Assembly: GCA_002373875.1 (NCBI GenBank)
Contig: DFKQ01000115.1
Coordinates: 1-25,461, forward strand
Direction: 5' to 3'
DNA: 25,461 bases
Source of the DNA: Lachnospiraceae bacterium UBA3641
Lineage (GTDB): Bacteria > Bacillota > Clostridia > Lachnospirales > Lachnospiraceae
The notes beneath the pieces were generated by a model. That model worked only from the letters and a program-made list of their open reading frames with translations, searched no databases and was not told where the DNA came from. Within the stretch, counting starts at the first letter, position 1. Each line of letters begins with the position of its first letter. The translations under genes were made by a program, and so were the position numbers. Positions 15,170 through 23,031 of the stretch are shown piece after piece.

Positions 15170-16057
15170 ATGCACGGAATCATAAACATATATAAGGAGC
15201 AGGGCTTCACATCCTTCAACGTGGTAGCTAAGCTCCGGGGCATAACGCATGTAAGAAAGATCGGCCATACGGGAACGCTTGATCCCGATGCCGAAGGGGT
15301 CCTGCCTGTATGCATAGGCAATGCCACCGCCCTGTGCGACATGCTTACCGATAAGACAAAGGAATATGAGACGGTGATGAGACTTGGTATCACGACCGAT
15401 ACTCAAGATATCTCAGGCATCGTATTAAAGGAAACGGACGTCAACCTTAGTGAGGCTGATGTCGTTTCATGTGTGGACAGATTTACGGGGGACATCGAAC
15501 AGGTGCCGCCCATGTACTCGGCCATAAAGGTCGACGGCAAGAAGCTGTATGAGCTGGCCCGTCAGGGTAAGACCGTAGAGCGCAAGCCCCGTCCGGTAAC
15601 CATACATTCGATAGGGATTATTTCCATCGACATGCCGAGAGTGCGTATGAGGATATCATGCTCCAAGGGGACATATATAAGGACCCTCTGCCATGATATG
15701 GGACAGGCCCTTGGCTGCGGTGCCTGTATGGAATCACTTCTCCGTACAAGATCGGGGCAGTTTGGCCTGGAAGATGCGTTTAAGCTTTCGGTCATACAGG
15801 AGTGGGCAGATGAGGGCACCCTTGAATCCCGCCTTATATCCGTTGAGGATATGTTTGCGGACTGTGAGGCAATACAGGTATCGCCCGAAGAAGACAAGCT
15901 CCTTCATAACGGAAATACCTTAAGAAGACAGAAGAGCCGCCCCCCTCTCTTCCAATCCCGATTCAGGCTTTATGATTCTAAGGGGATTTTCTATGGGGTT
16001 TACGATTATGATCCCAAGCGAGATATTTTCAGACCATATAAGATGTTTATTCCATAA
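15170..16057 (+). CDS. truB: tRNA pseudouridine-55 synthase TruB
   Basis: This enzyme makes the universal pseudouridine 55 in the T-loop of tRNAs. From the ATG at 15170 it has 295 aa and begins MHGIINIYKEQGFTSFNVV, as TruB proteins do. The catalytic aspartate is D38 in GHTGTLDPDAEGVLP. KTKEYE, QVPPMYSAIKVDGKKLYELAR and RISCSKGTYIRTLCHDMG follow as expected. A GTG at 15137 in the same frame would add residues encoded by the dispersed repeat and is rejected. The ribosome binding site GAGGGG lies in that repeat. truB next to ribF is a conserved pairing. Confidence 0.97.
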   Translation: MHGIINIYKEQGFTSFNVVAKLRGITHVRKIGHTGTLDPDAEGVLPVCIGNATALCDMLTDKTKEYETVMRLGITTDTQDISGIVLKETDVNLSEADVVSCVDRFTGDIEQVPPMYSAIKVDGKKLYELARQGKTVERKPRPVTIHSIGIISIDMPRVRMRISCSKGTYIRTLCHDMGQALGCGACMESLLRTRSGQFGLEDAFKLSVIQEWADEGTLESRLISVEDMFADCEAIQVSPEEDKLLHNGNTLRRQKSRPPLFQSRFRLYDSKGIFYGVYDYDPKRDIFRPYKMFIP

Positions 16058-16060
16058 ATG

Positions 16061-16093
16061 CCTACTAAAAAAGTAAAAAACGAATTTAGTAGG
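16061..16093 (+). repeat. 9-bp inverted repeat after truB
   Basis: CCTACTAAA (16061-16069) pairs with TTTAGTAGG (16085-16093) around a 15-nt AT-rich loop. No T-tract follows on the + strand, so it is unlikely to be a strong terminator. It may act as an mRNA 3'-end or processing hairpin between truB and ribF. Confidence 0.5.
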
Positions 16094-16100
16094 TAAAAAA

Positions 16101-16133
16101 GAAGTAAAAAGAAGTAAAGAGAAGTAAAGAGAA
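16101..16133 (+). repeat. Decamer tandem repeat (GAAGTAAAGA) before ribF
   Basis: Three decamers GAAGTAAAAA, GAAGTAAAGA and GAAGTAAAGA stand in a row (16101-16130), followed by GAA. Looser copies (AGGTAAAAAA and AAGTAAAAAA) occur just upstream. The tract is almost pure purine on the + strand, 18 bp before the ribF start. Slippage could change the copy number. Confidence 0.7.
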
Positions 16134-16151
16134 CAAAATGTAGGTGGGAAA

Positions 16152-17087
16152 ATGCAGATAATCCAGGACACGATAAACTTTCATATAGATGAACCCACGG
16201 TGGTGACCATCGGCAAGTTCGACGGCATGCACAAGGGTCATGAAGCAATCTTCAACAGAATGCTTGAATACAGGGGGCAGGGCCTTAAGCTTGTGGTATT
16301 CACCTTCGATATGCCGGTATCGGCCGTGATCAAGGGAGGGAAGAGCAAGGTATTGACTACCCGTGCCGAGAAGAGGAGGATATTCAAGTCACTTGGCATT
16401 GATTACCTGATCGAGTTCCCCTTCAATGAGAAGACAGCCTCCATAAGCGCCGAGGAATTCATAGATGACTATCTGGTAGAGTCACTCAACATGAAGGCCA
16501 TTGTAATGGGCAGCGACTGCCGTTTCGGTCACAGGGGTACAGGAAGTCCCGACATGCTTAAACGCTACGCCCACAACTACGGCTATGAGGTTGAGGTGGT
16601 CGATTATCTTACGGCGAACGGGGAGAAGATAAGCTCATCGAAGATTCGCAGGTATATCGAGCAGGGCGAGCTCACAAGGGCCAACGAACTGATGATACGG
16701 CCTTATTTCTTCTACGGAGAGGTGATTCACGGCAATGCGATCGGACGCAAGCTTTCGATACCAACCATAAATCTCGTTCCCAAGGAGAGCAAGCTCATTG
16801 TTCCGAACGGTGTTTACCTTTCGATCGTTAATGTGGACGGAGTGAAGCACAGGGCCATCACAAACATCGGGATCAAGCCCACCGTTGAAGGAGAGAACAG
16901 TAACAGGATAATAATAGAGAGTCACCTGTATGACTTTGACAGGGATATATACGGCAAGGAGGTTACGGTAAGCATTCTTGATTTCCTCCGGCCCGAGATG
17001 AAGTTCCCGTCACTTGATGCCCTTAGGGAGCAGCTTCAAAAGGACGTTAAGGAAGGGAAAATATGGCACAAAAATCACCGGTTTTAA
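16152..17087 (+). CDS. ribF: Bifunctional riboflavin kinase / FAD synthetase
   Basis: This enzyme phosphorylates riboflavin to FMN and adenylates FMN to FAD. It has 311 aa. The N-terminal nucleotidyltransferase domain (about 1-180) shows VVTIGKFDGMHKGHEAIF, MGSDCRFGHRGTG and ISSSKIRRYIEQG. The C-terminal riboflavin kinase domain (about 185-305) has GEVIHGNAIGRKLSIPTINL with the kinase PTxN motif, PNGVYLS and IESHLYDFDRDIYG. The start ATG at 16152 has AGGTGGG upstream, after the purine-rich decamer repeats. It is the last gene of the rimP-to-ribF cluster. No FMN riboswitch is seen upstream, as expected for a housekeeping copy. Confidence 0.97.
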   Translation: MQIIQDTINFHIDEPTVVTIGKFDGMHKGHEAIFNRMLEYRGQGLKLVVFTFDMPVSAVIKGGKSKVLTTRAEKRRIFKSLGIDYLIEFPFNEKTASISAEEFIDDYLVESLNMKAIVMGSDCRFGHRGTGSPDMLKRYAHNYGYEVEVVDYLTANGEKISSSKIRRYIEQGELTRANELMIRPYFFYGEVIHGNAIGRKLSIPTINLVPKESKLIVPNGVYLSIVNVDGVKHRAITNIGIKPTVEGENSNRIIIESHLYDFDRDIYGKEVTVSILDFLRPEMKFPSLDALREQLQKDVKEGKIWHKNHRF

Positions 17088-17135
17088 CCGATGTGCTTGT
17101 TTGATTTTGACAAAAATGACCAAAGGTCTTGTAAC

Positions 17136-17163
17136 TTGAAAAATCATATTCTAAAATTATATT
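17136..17163 (+). promoter_or_regulatory. Candidate sigma-A promoter for the Na/Pi transporter gene
   Basis: TTGAAA (17136-17141) lies 16 bp from TATATT (17158-17163). Transcription would start near 17170, giving a roughly 20-nt leader that contains the GGAGAG ribosome binding site. A second -35-like TTGACA at 17107 has no good -10 partner. No Pho-box-like direct repeat is evident. Confidence 0.45.
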
Positions 17164-17190
17164 TGGTGGAAATCTGATTGGAGAGTTGAT

Positions 17191-18870
17191 ATGATAGCGA
17201 CGACGCTTATAACCCTGGCAGGTGGTCTTGGGCTGTTTTTGTTCGGTATGAGTCTTATGAATTCGGGTATTGAGAAGGCGGCAGGAGCCAAGCTTCGAAA
17301 CATCCTTGAATTCTTTACCAAAAACCGTTTTACGGGAATGATCGTTGGTATCATCTTTACCGGTATTATCCAGTCATCAAGTGCATGTACCATGATGGTC
17401 GTTACCTTCGTTAACTCAGGCATCATGACCCTCACACAGGCTGTCGGCGTGATATTCGGTGCCAACATAGGTACCACGGTAACTGCCCAGCTCGTTTCCT
17501 TCAACCTTTCGGAATACGCCCCCGCGTTCGTTTTTCTGGGCGTGATAATGTTCTGCTTTATTAAGAAATCCATGATACAGAAGGTCGGTGAGATCCTTAC
17601 CGGCTTCGGTGTTCTGTTCATGGGACTTGCGATAATGTCGGAGGCAATGGGAACCGTTAAGGATTTCCCGGCTGTTCCGGCTTTTTTTGGGTCTCTTACA
17701 AGTCCTTTGTTTGCGATCCTTATAGGAACCGTGGTGACCTCCATAATCCAGAGTTCATCCGTTACTGTCAGCATAATTCTGGTTATGGCCAATCAGGGAC
17801 TGCTTGATATAAGGATATGTCTCTTCATCATACTGGGATGCAATATAGGTGCCTGCGCAACGGCCATGATCGCATCCCTGTCAGGTAAGAAGAATGCCAA
17901 AAGGGCAGCACTTATCCATCTGCTCTTTAACGTGATCGGTACCATAATAATGTATATAATATTGAAGATCGGCATGGAGTGGGTAGTAAATCTGCTGACC
18001 AGGATGTCCGGCAACAATCTCGGCCGTCAGGTCGCCAATGCCCATTCGATCTTTAAGCTCTTTCAGGTTGCGATCCTCTATCCCTTCGCGGGACTTATAG
18101 TCAAGGCAACTTATCTTTTAGTTCCCGGTGATGATAAGGAGATCGGCTACAGGGCCAAGCTGCAGCTTGAATACATCGGCGGTAAGAACATCTTTTCACC
18201 CGCCACAGCTGTGTTTGAGGCCACTAAGGAGCTTGAACGAATGGCGCTGCTTGCTAGCGAGAACCTTAACCGTGCCATGAACGCTCTTGTGACTCTGGAT
18301 GAAGAGGATATAAATGAAGTATATGAGGTTGAGGAGAACATCAACTTCCTTAACCATGAGATAACCAATTACCTTGTTAAGATAAGCCAGACCAATCTTC
18401 CTGTCGATGATGCCAAGAATATCGGCGGACTTTTCCATGTAGTCAATGATATAGAACGCATCGGGGATCATGCCGAGAACGTGGCTGATTCGGCTAAGAT
18501 GAGGATTGAGAAGGGTGTGGACTTCTCCAAGGAAGCCATGAAGGAACTGGGTGAGATGATCGATATGGTAAACACCCTTATCCGGTTTGCGATAGAGATG
18601 TTTTCAACAGGTGCCGACGATCATCTGCGTGATATACTCTCCCTTGAGGATGCGGTTGATGAGAAGGAGCGTGAGCTTCAGCGCAAGCATATCGAGCGCA
18701 TGACCAGGAATGAATGCACTCCCGAAGCGGGTATGATCTTTTCCGATGTGATATCGGGTCTTGAAAGGGTTGCGGACCATGCAACCAACATAGCTTTTTC
18801 AGTTCTTGATAACGATCCCGACAATGCCAAGAAGGTATCCGTAGCCGACAAGCGTATGGTTCAGGCCTGA
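17191..18870 (+). CDS. Na+/phosphate cotransporter family protein with C-terminal PhoU domain
   Basis: This is a 559-aa membrane protein of the NptA/SLC34-like family, predicted to take up or export phosphate with sodium. The N-terminal half (about 1-310) has eight or more membrane segments and contains the two inverted-repeat QSSS motifs of the family: GIIQSSSACTMMV and SIIQSSSVTVSII. Residues about 340-545 form a PhoU-like helical bundle with the two repeated metal-binding signatures ERIGDHAENVAD and ERVADHATNIAF. The fused PhoU part is usual for this family and may gate transport or sense phosphate. The start ATG at 17191 follows TTGGAGAG. Substrate and direction are not proven by sequence. 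Confidence 0.92.
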   Translation: MIATTLITLAGGLGLFLFGMSLMNSGIEKAAGAKLRNILEFFTKNRFTGMIVGIIFTGIIQSSSACTMMVVTFVNSGIMTLTQAVGVIFGANIGTTVTAQLVSFNLSEYAPAFVFLGVIMFCFIKKSMIQKVGEILTGFGVLFMGLAIMSEAMGTVKDFPAVPAFFGSLTSPLFAILIGTVVTSIIQSSSVTVSIILVMANQGLLDIRICLFIILGCNIGACATAMIASLSGKKNAKRAALIHLLFNVIGTIIMYIILKIGMEWVVNLLTRMSGNNLGRQVANAHSIFKLFQVAILYPFAGLIVKATYLLVPGDDKEIGYRAKLQLEYIGGKNIFSPATAVFEATKELERMALLASENLNRAMNALVTLDEEDINEVYEVEENINFLNHEITNYLVKISQTNLPVDDAKNIGGLFHVVNDIERIGDHAENVADSAKMRIEKGVDFSKEAMKELGEMIDMVNTLIRFAIEMFSTGADDHLRDILSLEDAVDEKERELQRKHIERMTRNECTPEAGMIFSDVISGLERVADHATNIAFSVLDNDPDNAKKVSVADKRMVQA

Positions 18871-18894
18871 TAAACAGGATAAGGAGGTTATTAT

Positions 18895-19515
18895 ATGAAG
18901 GTACTTATTTTAAACGGAAGTCCCAGGGTAGACGGAAATACAAGTATTGCCGTGGATGAACTTGTCCGCATATTTGAACAGGAAGGGGTGGAAACGGAGG
19001 TTGTCCGCGTAGGTAATATGGATATACGCGGATGCATTGCCTGCAACAGCTGCAGCAGTAACGGCAGGTGCGTTTTCGATGATGCCGTTAATGAGCTTGC
19101 TCCCAAGTTCGAGGAGGCGGACGGCCTTATTGTCGCATCACCGGTATATTACGCCTCGGCCAATGCGACCCTTATAGCATGTCTTGACAGGCTCTTCTAC
19201 AGTACGGGCTTTGACAAAACGATGAAGGTCGGAGCAAGCATAGTGGTGGCAAGAAGGGGAGGGTGCTCTGCAACCTTCGATGAGCTTAACAAGTATTTCA
19301 CGATAAGCGGTATGCCTGTTGCCTCAAGTCAGTACTGGAACAGTGTTCACGGGCGTGAAAAGGGAGAAGCCGAGAAGGACCTTGAAGGACTCAGGACGAT
19401 CCGGGTACTTGCCCGTAATATGACCTTCCTTATGAAGAGTATCGAGCTGGGCAAGAGGGAATACGGCCTTCCCGAAGAAGAGGAGCGGGTATGGACCCAC
19501 TTCATCATGGACTGA
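18895..19515 (+). CDS. NADPH-dependent FMN reductase-like iron-sulfur flavoprotein
   Basis: This is a 206-aa flavodoxin-fold protein. The N terminus MKVLILNGSPRVDGNTS is the FMN phosphate-binding loop. The stretch CIACNSCSSNGRC has the spacing C-x2-C-x2-C-x5-C typical of iron-sulfur flavoproteins, which bind a 4Fe-4S cluster next to FMN. ASPVYYASANATL is the conserved second FMN contact. It probably works as a cytosolic redox carrier or quinone/xenobiotic reductase in an anaerobe; the partner is unknown. It starts 24 bp after the transporter gene with an excellent AAGGAGG site, so the two may share a transcript. Nothing in the context tells more about its job. Confidence 0.85.
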   Translation: MKVLILNGSPRVDGNTSIAVDELVRIFEQEGVETEVVRVGNMDIRGCIACNSCSSNGRCVFDDAVNELAPKFEEADGLIVASPVYYASANATLIACLDRLFYSTGFDKTMKVGASIVVARRGGCSATFDELNKYFTISGMPVASSQYWNSVHGREKGEAEKDLEGLRTIRVLARNMTFLMKSIELGKREYGLPEEEERVWTHFIMD

Positions 19516-19551
19516 CAAAGGACCGACAATGACCGGCAAGGAAAAGAATAC

Positions 19552-19580
19552 TTTACAAGGCTATGGCTTTGTGTTAAAAT
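19552..19580 (+). promoter_or_regulatory. Sigma-A promoter for rpsO
   Basis: TTTACA (19552-19557) and TAAAAT (19575-19580) are separated by exactly 17 bp. Transcription would start near 19587 and give a roughly 110-nt leader before rpsO. It lies just after the flavoprotein gene. Confidence 0.65.
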
Positions 19581-19595
19581 AGCAGATGTTGTGTG

Positions 19596-19671
19596 ACCTG
19601 TGCCAGGTATGGGAATTCCGACCCATGCTTAGCATTAGGCTGATAGTTGCGGATAAGGTAAGAAATGTCCG
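19596..19671 (+). promoter_or_regulatory. Structured rpsO leader, possible S15 autoregulatory site
   Basis: Three successive hairpins are visible in the predicted leader: ACCTG/CAGGT (19596-19600/19604-19608), ATGGG/CCCAT (19609-19613/19622-19626) and CGGATA/TGTCCG (19650-19655/19666-19671). Ribosomal protein S15 represses its own mRNA through leader structures in several bacteria, and these structures differ between lineages. Whether this one binds S15 is inference. Confidence 0.45.
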
Positions 19672-19698
19672 TGACGCGTATTTACCAAGGAGGAAGAT

Positions 19699-19965
19699 AT
19701 GATAACAAAAGAGAAGAAAACAGAGATCATCCAGAAGTATGCGGTTAAGGAAGGCGACACCGGTTCGCCGGAGGTTCAGGTAGCTGTTCTTACCGAGAGG
19801 ATCAAGGAGCTTACCGAGCACCTTAAGGCTAATCCCGGTGACCATCATTCGGCACGCGGTATGTACAAGATGATCGGTCGCAGGCGCGGTCTTCTTGCTT
19901 ACCTTAAGAAGAAGGACATTAACCGTTATCGTACACTTATCGAACAGCTTGGCTTGAGAAGATAG
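19699..19965 (+). CDS. rpsO: 30S ribosomal protein S15
   Basis: This primary 16S rRNA-binding protein of the 30S platform has 88 aa, the standard bacterial length. Diagnostic stretches are YAVKEGDTGSPEVQVAVLTERI, LTEHLKANPGDHHSARG and the C-terminal RRRGLLAYLKKKDINRYRTLIEQLGLRR. The ATG is preceded by an ideal CAAGGAGGAAG site. rpsO followed by pnp is one of the most conserved gene pairs in bacteria. Here a 315-bp gap with two long RNA structures separates them. Confidence 0.99.
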   Translation: MITKEKKTEIIQKYAVKEGDTGSPEVQVAVLTERIKELTEHLKANPGDHHSARGMYKMIGRRRGLLAYLKKKDINRYRTLIEQLGLRR

Positions 19966-19980
19966 TTTTCACAGGCTTTA

Positions 19981-20031
19981 ATAAACAAACGCAGTAAGGC
20001 ATGGAAACGTGCAGCTGCGTTTGTTTGTTAT
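19981..20031 (+). terminator. Long hairpin after rpsO (partial terminator or processing site)
   Basis: A 14-bp stem (19981-19994 with 20015-20028, one G-U) is topped by a second 5-bp stem with a GAAA tetraloop (19999-20003/20008-20012). The 3' arm is T-rich (TTTGTTTGTTAT) but has no clean T-tract. It probably terminates a share of rpsO transcripts or protects their 3' end, while read-through supplies pnp. Confidence 0.55.
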
Positions 20032-20042
20032 CATAAGAGCTT

Positions 20043-20247
20043 AAGACGGAAGCATACCGAGACCACTGAAGCGCTCATGCCCTCTTTGGAGTATGTTAGG
20101 CCGCCGGGCGAAGTCATAAGGAAGGCACCGCAAGCGGTATCCTCTTATGACGAAATTTGAGGCATCAATAATCCGGTAGGATTTATACCTGCTGCTGCAG
20201 AGGAATTCGTGAGCAGTTCAGTAGTTTCGGAATAAACCTTCCGTCTT
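20043..20247 (+). ncRNA. Structured pnp leader RNA closed by a 10-bp long-range helix
   Basis: AAGACGGAAG (20043-20052) pairs perfectly with CTTCCGTCTT (20238-20247), enclosing 185 nt. Inside are CATAC/GTATG (20053-20057/20091-20095), the 39-nt hairpin at 20113-20151, AATCC/GGATT with loop GGTA (20170-20174/20179-20183), and CTGCT/AGCAG (20192-20196/20212-20216). The pnp ribosome binding site follows 24 nt later. In E. coli the rpsO-pnp spacer forms a duplex cut by RNase III, after which PNPase represses its own mRNA. This structure sits in the same place and could serve the same purpose (inference). No open frame with a ribosome binding site lies within it. Confidence 0.6.
20113..20151 (+). 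repeat. 39-nt hairpin, copy 2 (first copy at 13472-13510)
   Basis: GTCATAAG (20113-20120) pairs with CTTATGAC (20144-20151). An inner ACCG/CGGT stem closes a CAAG loop, and GGA/TCC can pair between the two stems. It shares length, outer stem and inner core with the hairpin in the infB-rbfA gap. Confidence 0.75.
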
Positions 20248-20280
20248 GAAATATTTATTCATTTATGGAAGGAGAAAAAT

Positions 20281-22365
20281 ATGTACAAGAGTTACTCTAT
20301 CGAGATCGGCGGACGTACCCTTACTGTTGATGTGGGACGTGTTGCCAAGCAGGCCAACGGTGCAGCCCTTATGCATTACGGTGACACGACCGTACTGTCA
20401 ACGGCAACGGCATCGGAGAAGCCCCGTGAAGGAATTGATTTCTTCCCTCTTTCGGTTGAATTTGAGGAGAAGATGTATTCAGTAGGTAAGATCCCGGGAG
20501 GATTCAACAAGAGGGAGGGCAAGGCAAGTGAGAACGCGATCCTTACAGCCCGTGTCATTGACCGCCCCATGCGTCCTCTTTTCCCCAAGGATTACAGAAA
20601 TGACTGTACTCTTAACAACCTTGTTCTTTCGGTTGATCCCGAGTGCCGTCCCGAGCTTGTTGCAATGCTCGGTTCAGCTATAGCAACTTCAATTTCGGAT
20701 ATACCCTTCTGCGGACCCTGCGCTACGACCCAGGTTGGTATGATAGACGGACAGTTCATCATAAATCCCAGCCAGGAGCAGTGGAAGAGCGGTGACCTTA
20801 ACCTTACTGTAGCTTCAACGGCCGAGAAGGTAATAATGATCGAGGCGGGCGCCAATGAGATCCCCGAAGCCAAGATGATCGAGGCCATCTACATGGCTCA
20901 TGAAGAGAACCAGAAGATCATCGAGTTCATCAACAAGATGGTAGCCGAGGTTGGTAAGCCCAAGCATGAGTACGAGTCATGTGCCATCCCCGAGGAGATG
21001 TTTGACGAGATGAAGAAGATCGTAACACCCGAGGAGATGGAGGGAGCTGTATTCACGGATGAGAAGCAGGTTCGTGAGGAGAATATCCGCAAGATAACCG
21101 AGCGCCTTGAGGAAGCTTTCGCCGAGAAGGAGGACTGGCTTGCCATACTCGGTGAGGCAATATACCAGTACGAGAAGAAGACTGTTCGTAAGATGATCCT
21201 TAAGGATCACAAGCGTCCCGACGGACGTGAGATCACTCAGATCCGTCCTCTCGCGGCTGAGGTTGACCTTATACCCCGTGTTCACGGTTCCGCAATGTTT
21301 ACCCGCGGACAGACACAGATCTGCGATATATGTACACTTGCTCCTCTTTCGGATATGCAGAAGATCGACGGTCTTGACTCTAATGAAGTGAACAAGCGCT
21401 ACATGCATCATTATAATTTCCCCAGCTACTCTGTAGGCGAGACCAAGCCTTCAAGGGGTCCCGGACGTCGTGAGATCGGCCACGGAGCACTGGCTGAGAG
21501 GGCACTTATTCCCGTACTTCCTTCGGAAGAGGAATTCCCTTATGCTATCCGCTGCGTATCCGAGACATTTGAATCAAACGGTTCAACATCAATGGCTTCG
21601 ACCTGTGCCTCATGTATGTCACTTATGGCAGCAGGTGTTCCCATCAAGAAGATGGTTGCGGGTATAAGCTGCGGTCTTGTTACGGGCGATACCGATGATG
21701 ATTTTGTACTGCTTACGGATATTCAGGGGCTTGAGGACTTCTTCGGAGATATGGACTTCAAGGTTACAGGTACCACAGAGGGTATTACGGCTATTCAGAT
21801 GGATATCAAGATCCACGGTCTTACAAGGCCTATCGTTGAGGGTGCTATCGCACGCTGCCGCGAGGCAAGGCTCTTCATTATGGACAACTGCATGAAGCCA
21901 GTTATCGCAGAGCCCAGGAAGACGGTTAACGAGTACGCTCCCAAGATCGTACAGATCAAGATCGATCCCGAGAAGATCGGTGATGTTGTCGGTCAGAGAG
22001 GTAAGACCATCAACGCTATCATCGATGAGTGCGGTGTTAAGATCGATATAACCGATGACGGTGCCGTATCCGTATGCGGAACGGAAGAAGCCGGTATGAA
22101 TAAGGCTATCGAATATATCAACATGATCGTTTCCGAGTTTGAGGAAGGCAAGATGTATACCGGTAAGGTTGTAAGCATCAAGGAGTTCGGAGCCTTCATT
22201 GAATTCGCTCCCGGCAAGGAAGGTATGGTTCATATCAGTAAGATCGCCAAGGAGAGGATCAACCGGGTTGAGGATGTGCTTACTCTCGGCGATGTTGTTA
22301 AGTGTAAGTGCCTCGGCAAGGATAAGATGGGAAGGATAAGCTTCTCTATCAAGGACGCCAAGTAA
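20281..22365 (+). CDS. pnp: Polyribonucleotide nucleotidyltransferase (PNPase)
   Basis: This 3'-to-5' phosphorolytic exoribonuclease forms a trimer and is a main mRNA decay enzyme. It has 694 aa, the normal length. In order it has the first RNase PH domain (VAKQANGAALMHYGDTTVL, FNKREGKASENAILTARVIDRPMRPLFP), the helical linker, the second catalytic RNase PH domain (RPDGREITQIRPLAAEVDLIPRVHGSAMFTRGQTQ and FKVTGTTEGITAIQMDIK), a KH domain (IGDVVGQRGKTINAIIDECG) and an S1 domain (YTGKVVSIKEFGAFIEF). The ATG at 20281 follows GGAAGGAG. It is immediately followed by a 30-bp dispersed repeat and an intrinsic terminator. The structured leader suggests post-transcriptional control. Confidence 0.99.
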   Translation: MYKSYSIEIGGRTLTVDVGRVAKQANGAALMHYGDTTVLSTATASEKPREGIDFFPLSVEFEEKMYSVGKIPGGFNKREGKASENAILTARVIDRPMRPLFPKDYRNDCTLNNLVLSVDPECRPELVAMLGSAIATSISDIPFCGPCATTQVGMIDGQFIINPSQEQWKSGDLNLTVASTAEKVIMIEAGANEIPEAKMIEAIYMAHEENQKIIEFINKMVAEVGKPKHEYESCAIPEEMFDEMKKIVTPEEMEGAVFTDEKQVREENIRKITERLEEAFAEKEDWLAILGEAIYQYEKKTVRKMILKDHKRPDGREITQIRPLAAEVDLIPRVHGSAMFTRGQTQICDICTLAPLSDMQKIDGLDSNEVNKRYMHHYNFPSYSVGETKPSRGPGRREIGHGALAERALIPVLPSEEEFPYAIRCVSETFESNGSTSMASTCASCMSLMAAGVPIKKMVAGISCGLVTGDTDDDFVLLTDIQGLEDFFGDMDFKVTGTTEGITAIQMDIKIHGLTRPIVEGAIARCREARLFIMDNCMKPVIAEPRKTVNEYAPKIVQIKIDPEKIGDVVGQRGKTINAIIDECGVKIDITDDGAVSVCGTEEAGMNKAIEYINMIVSEFEEGKMYTGKVVSIKEFGAFIEFAPGKEGMVHISKIAKERINRVEDVLTLGDVVKCKCLGKDKMGRISFSIKDAK

Positions 22366-22395
22366 TCAATTTATTATAGTAAACGAAATTATTTA
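22366..22395 (+). repeat. 30-bp dispersed repeat, copy 2
   Basis: This stretch is identical to 13967-13996 except for one base (G for A at 22379). It starts directly after the pnp stop codon and runs up to the terminator hairpin. The second palindrome arm present in copy 1 is absent here. Confidence 0.7.
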
Positions 22396-22396
22396 A

Positions 22397-22440
22397 ACAA
22401 AAAATGCCCTTAACAAGCAAGCTTGTAGGGCATTTTTTGT
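22397..22440 (+). terminator. Intrinsic terminator after pnp (bidirectional)
   Basis: A 14-bp stem pairs 22397-22410 with 22427-22440 (core AATGCCCT/AGGGCATT), topped by ACAAG/CTTGT (22413-22417/22422-22426). A T-run on the 3' arm and an A-run on the 5' arm allow termination in both directions. Confidence 0.9.
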
Positions 22441-23031
22441 TTCCCCGGCGCTGTCCCGAGTCATTTGATATTTTCTGACAATTTCTTATAAAATAACACC
22501 CATTTTATACAAATCCAAAAAAAAGTACTTGACAAACGAAAGTCGCGTAAAACCGATATTCACAGACTTATCAACAACCAACAAAAACATTAAAACATGT
22601 ATTAATGTTGTATATAATTATGTAAATCAATCGAAGATTTCCTTTAAAATAAGGCATTTTAGCCTGTGTTTAAAGTGTGGATAACGACCTAAACAAATGT
22701 TTCAATTTTGAAAACATCCCTGATGTGGATAAGTCTGTAAATATAATACTCATGTGTGTTATTTGTACACAAATATTTAAATAGTCAGATAATTACAATG
22801 GATCATCTTGTATGTGAAGGAACCGGTATGATCCAGGCATGGTTTAAGTAAAAATATATGTGCTGTTCGGGATGGTTACAAATTCTTTAAAATAAGAGAC
22901 GGTAAACAGGATAGTGAGAAAATATATAGAAAAAAAGACGTTCATGTGGTATCATAGATTGTCATTCATAACACTCCGGTAACGAAGTGCCGGTATAAGA
23001 ATGGCATCAGTATCATAGTATGGAGGATAAC
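22441..23031 (+). other. AT-rich non-coding region between pnp and deoB
   Basis: This stretch of about 590 bp has no credible gene. It holds two perfect DnaA boxes and one near match (22568-22732), an inverted repeat AACATTAA/TTAATGTT (22586-22593/22602-22609) just upstream of TATAAT (22613-22618), another TTGACA (22529-22534) without a well-spaced -10, and a 7-bp inverted repeat GGATCAT/ATGATCC (22800-22806/22828-22834). A 17-codon frame at 22798-22851 has no ribosome binding site. No convincing deoB promoter could be picked out. Confidence 0.6.
22568..22732 (+). promoter_or_regulatory. DnaA-box cluster
   Basis: TGTGGATAA, the exact reverse complement of the consensus DnaA box TTATCCACA, occurs at 22676-22684 and 22724-22732, same orientation, 48 bp apart. 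TTATCAACA (one mismatch) lies on the other strand sense at 22568-22576. The intervening DNA is very AT-rich. No dnaA, dnaN or rpmH gene is nearby, so a regulatory DnaA-binding cluster is more likely than the replication origin. Confidence 0.55.

Noticed and set aside
16071..16133. CRISPR array
   Set aside because: The units are 10-bp tandem repeats without spacers and no cas genes are present.
17069..17108. Terminator at the end of ribF
   Set aside because: The pairing around ACCGGTTTTAACCG leaves a 2-nt loop, and the outer AAAATCA/TGATTTT arms are weak and far apart; it partly overlaps coding sequence.
22568..22732. Chromosomal replication origin
   Set aside because: DnaA boxes and AT-rich DNA are present, but dnaA, dnaN, rpmH and other origin neighbours are absent, and only three boxes were found.
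22798..22851. 17-codon open frame in the pnp-deoB gap
   Set aside because: It has no ribosome binding site, and part of it is simply the 7-bp inverted repeat.
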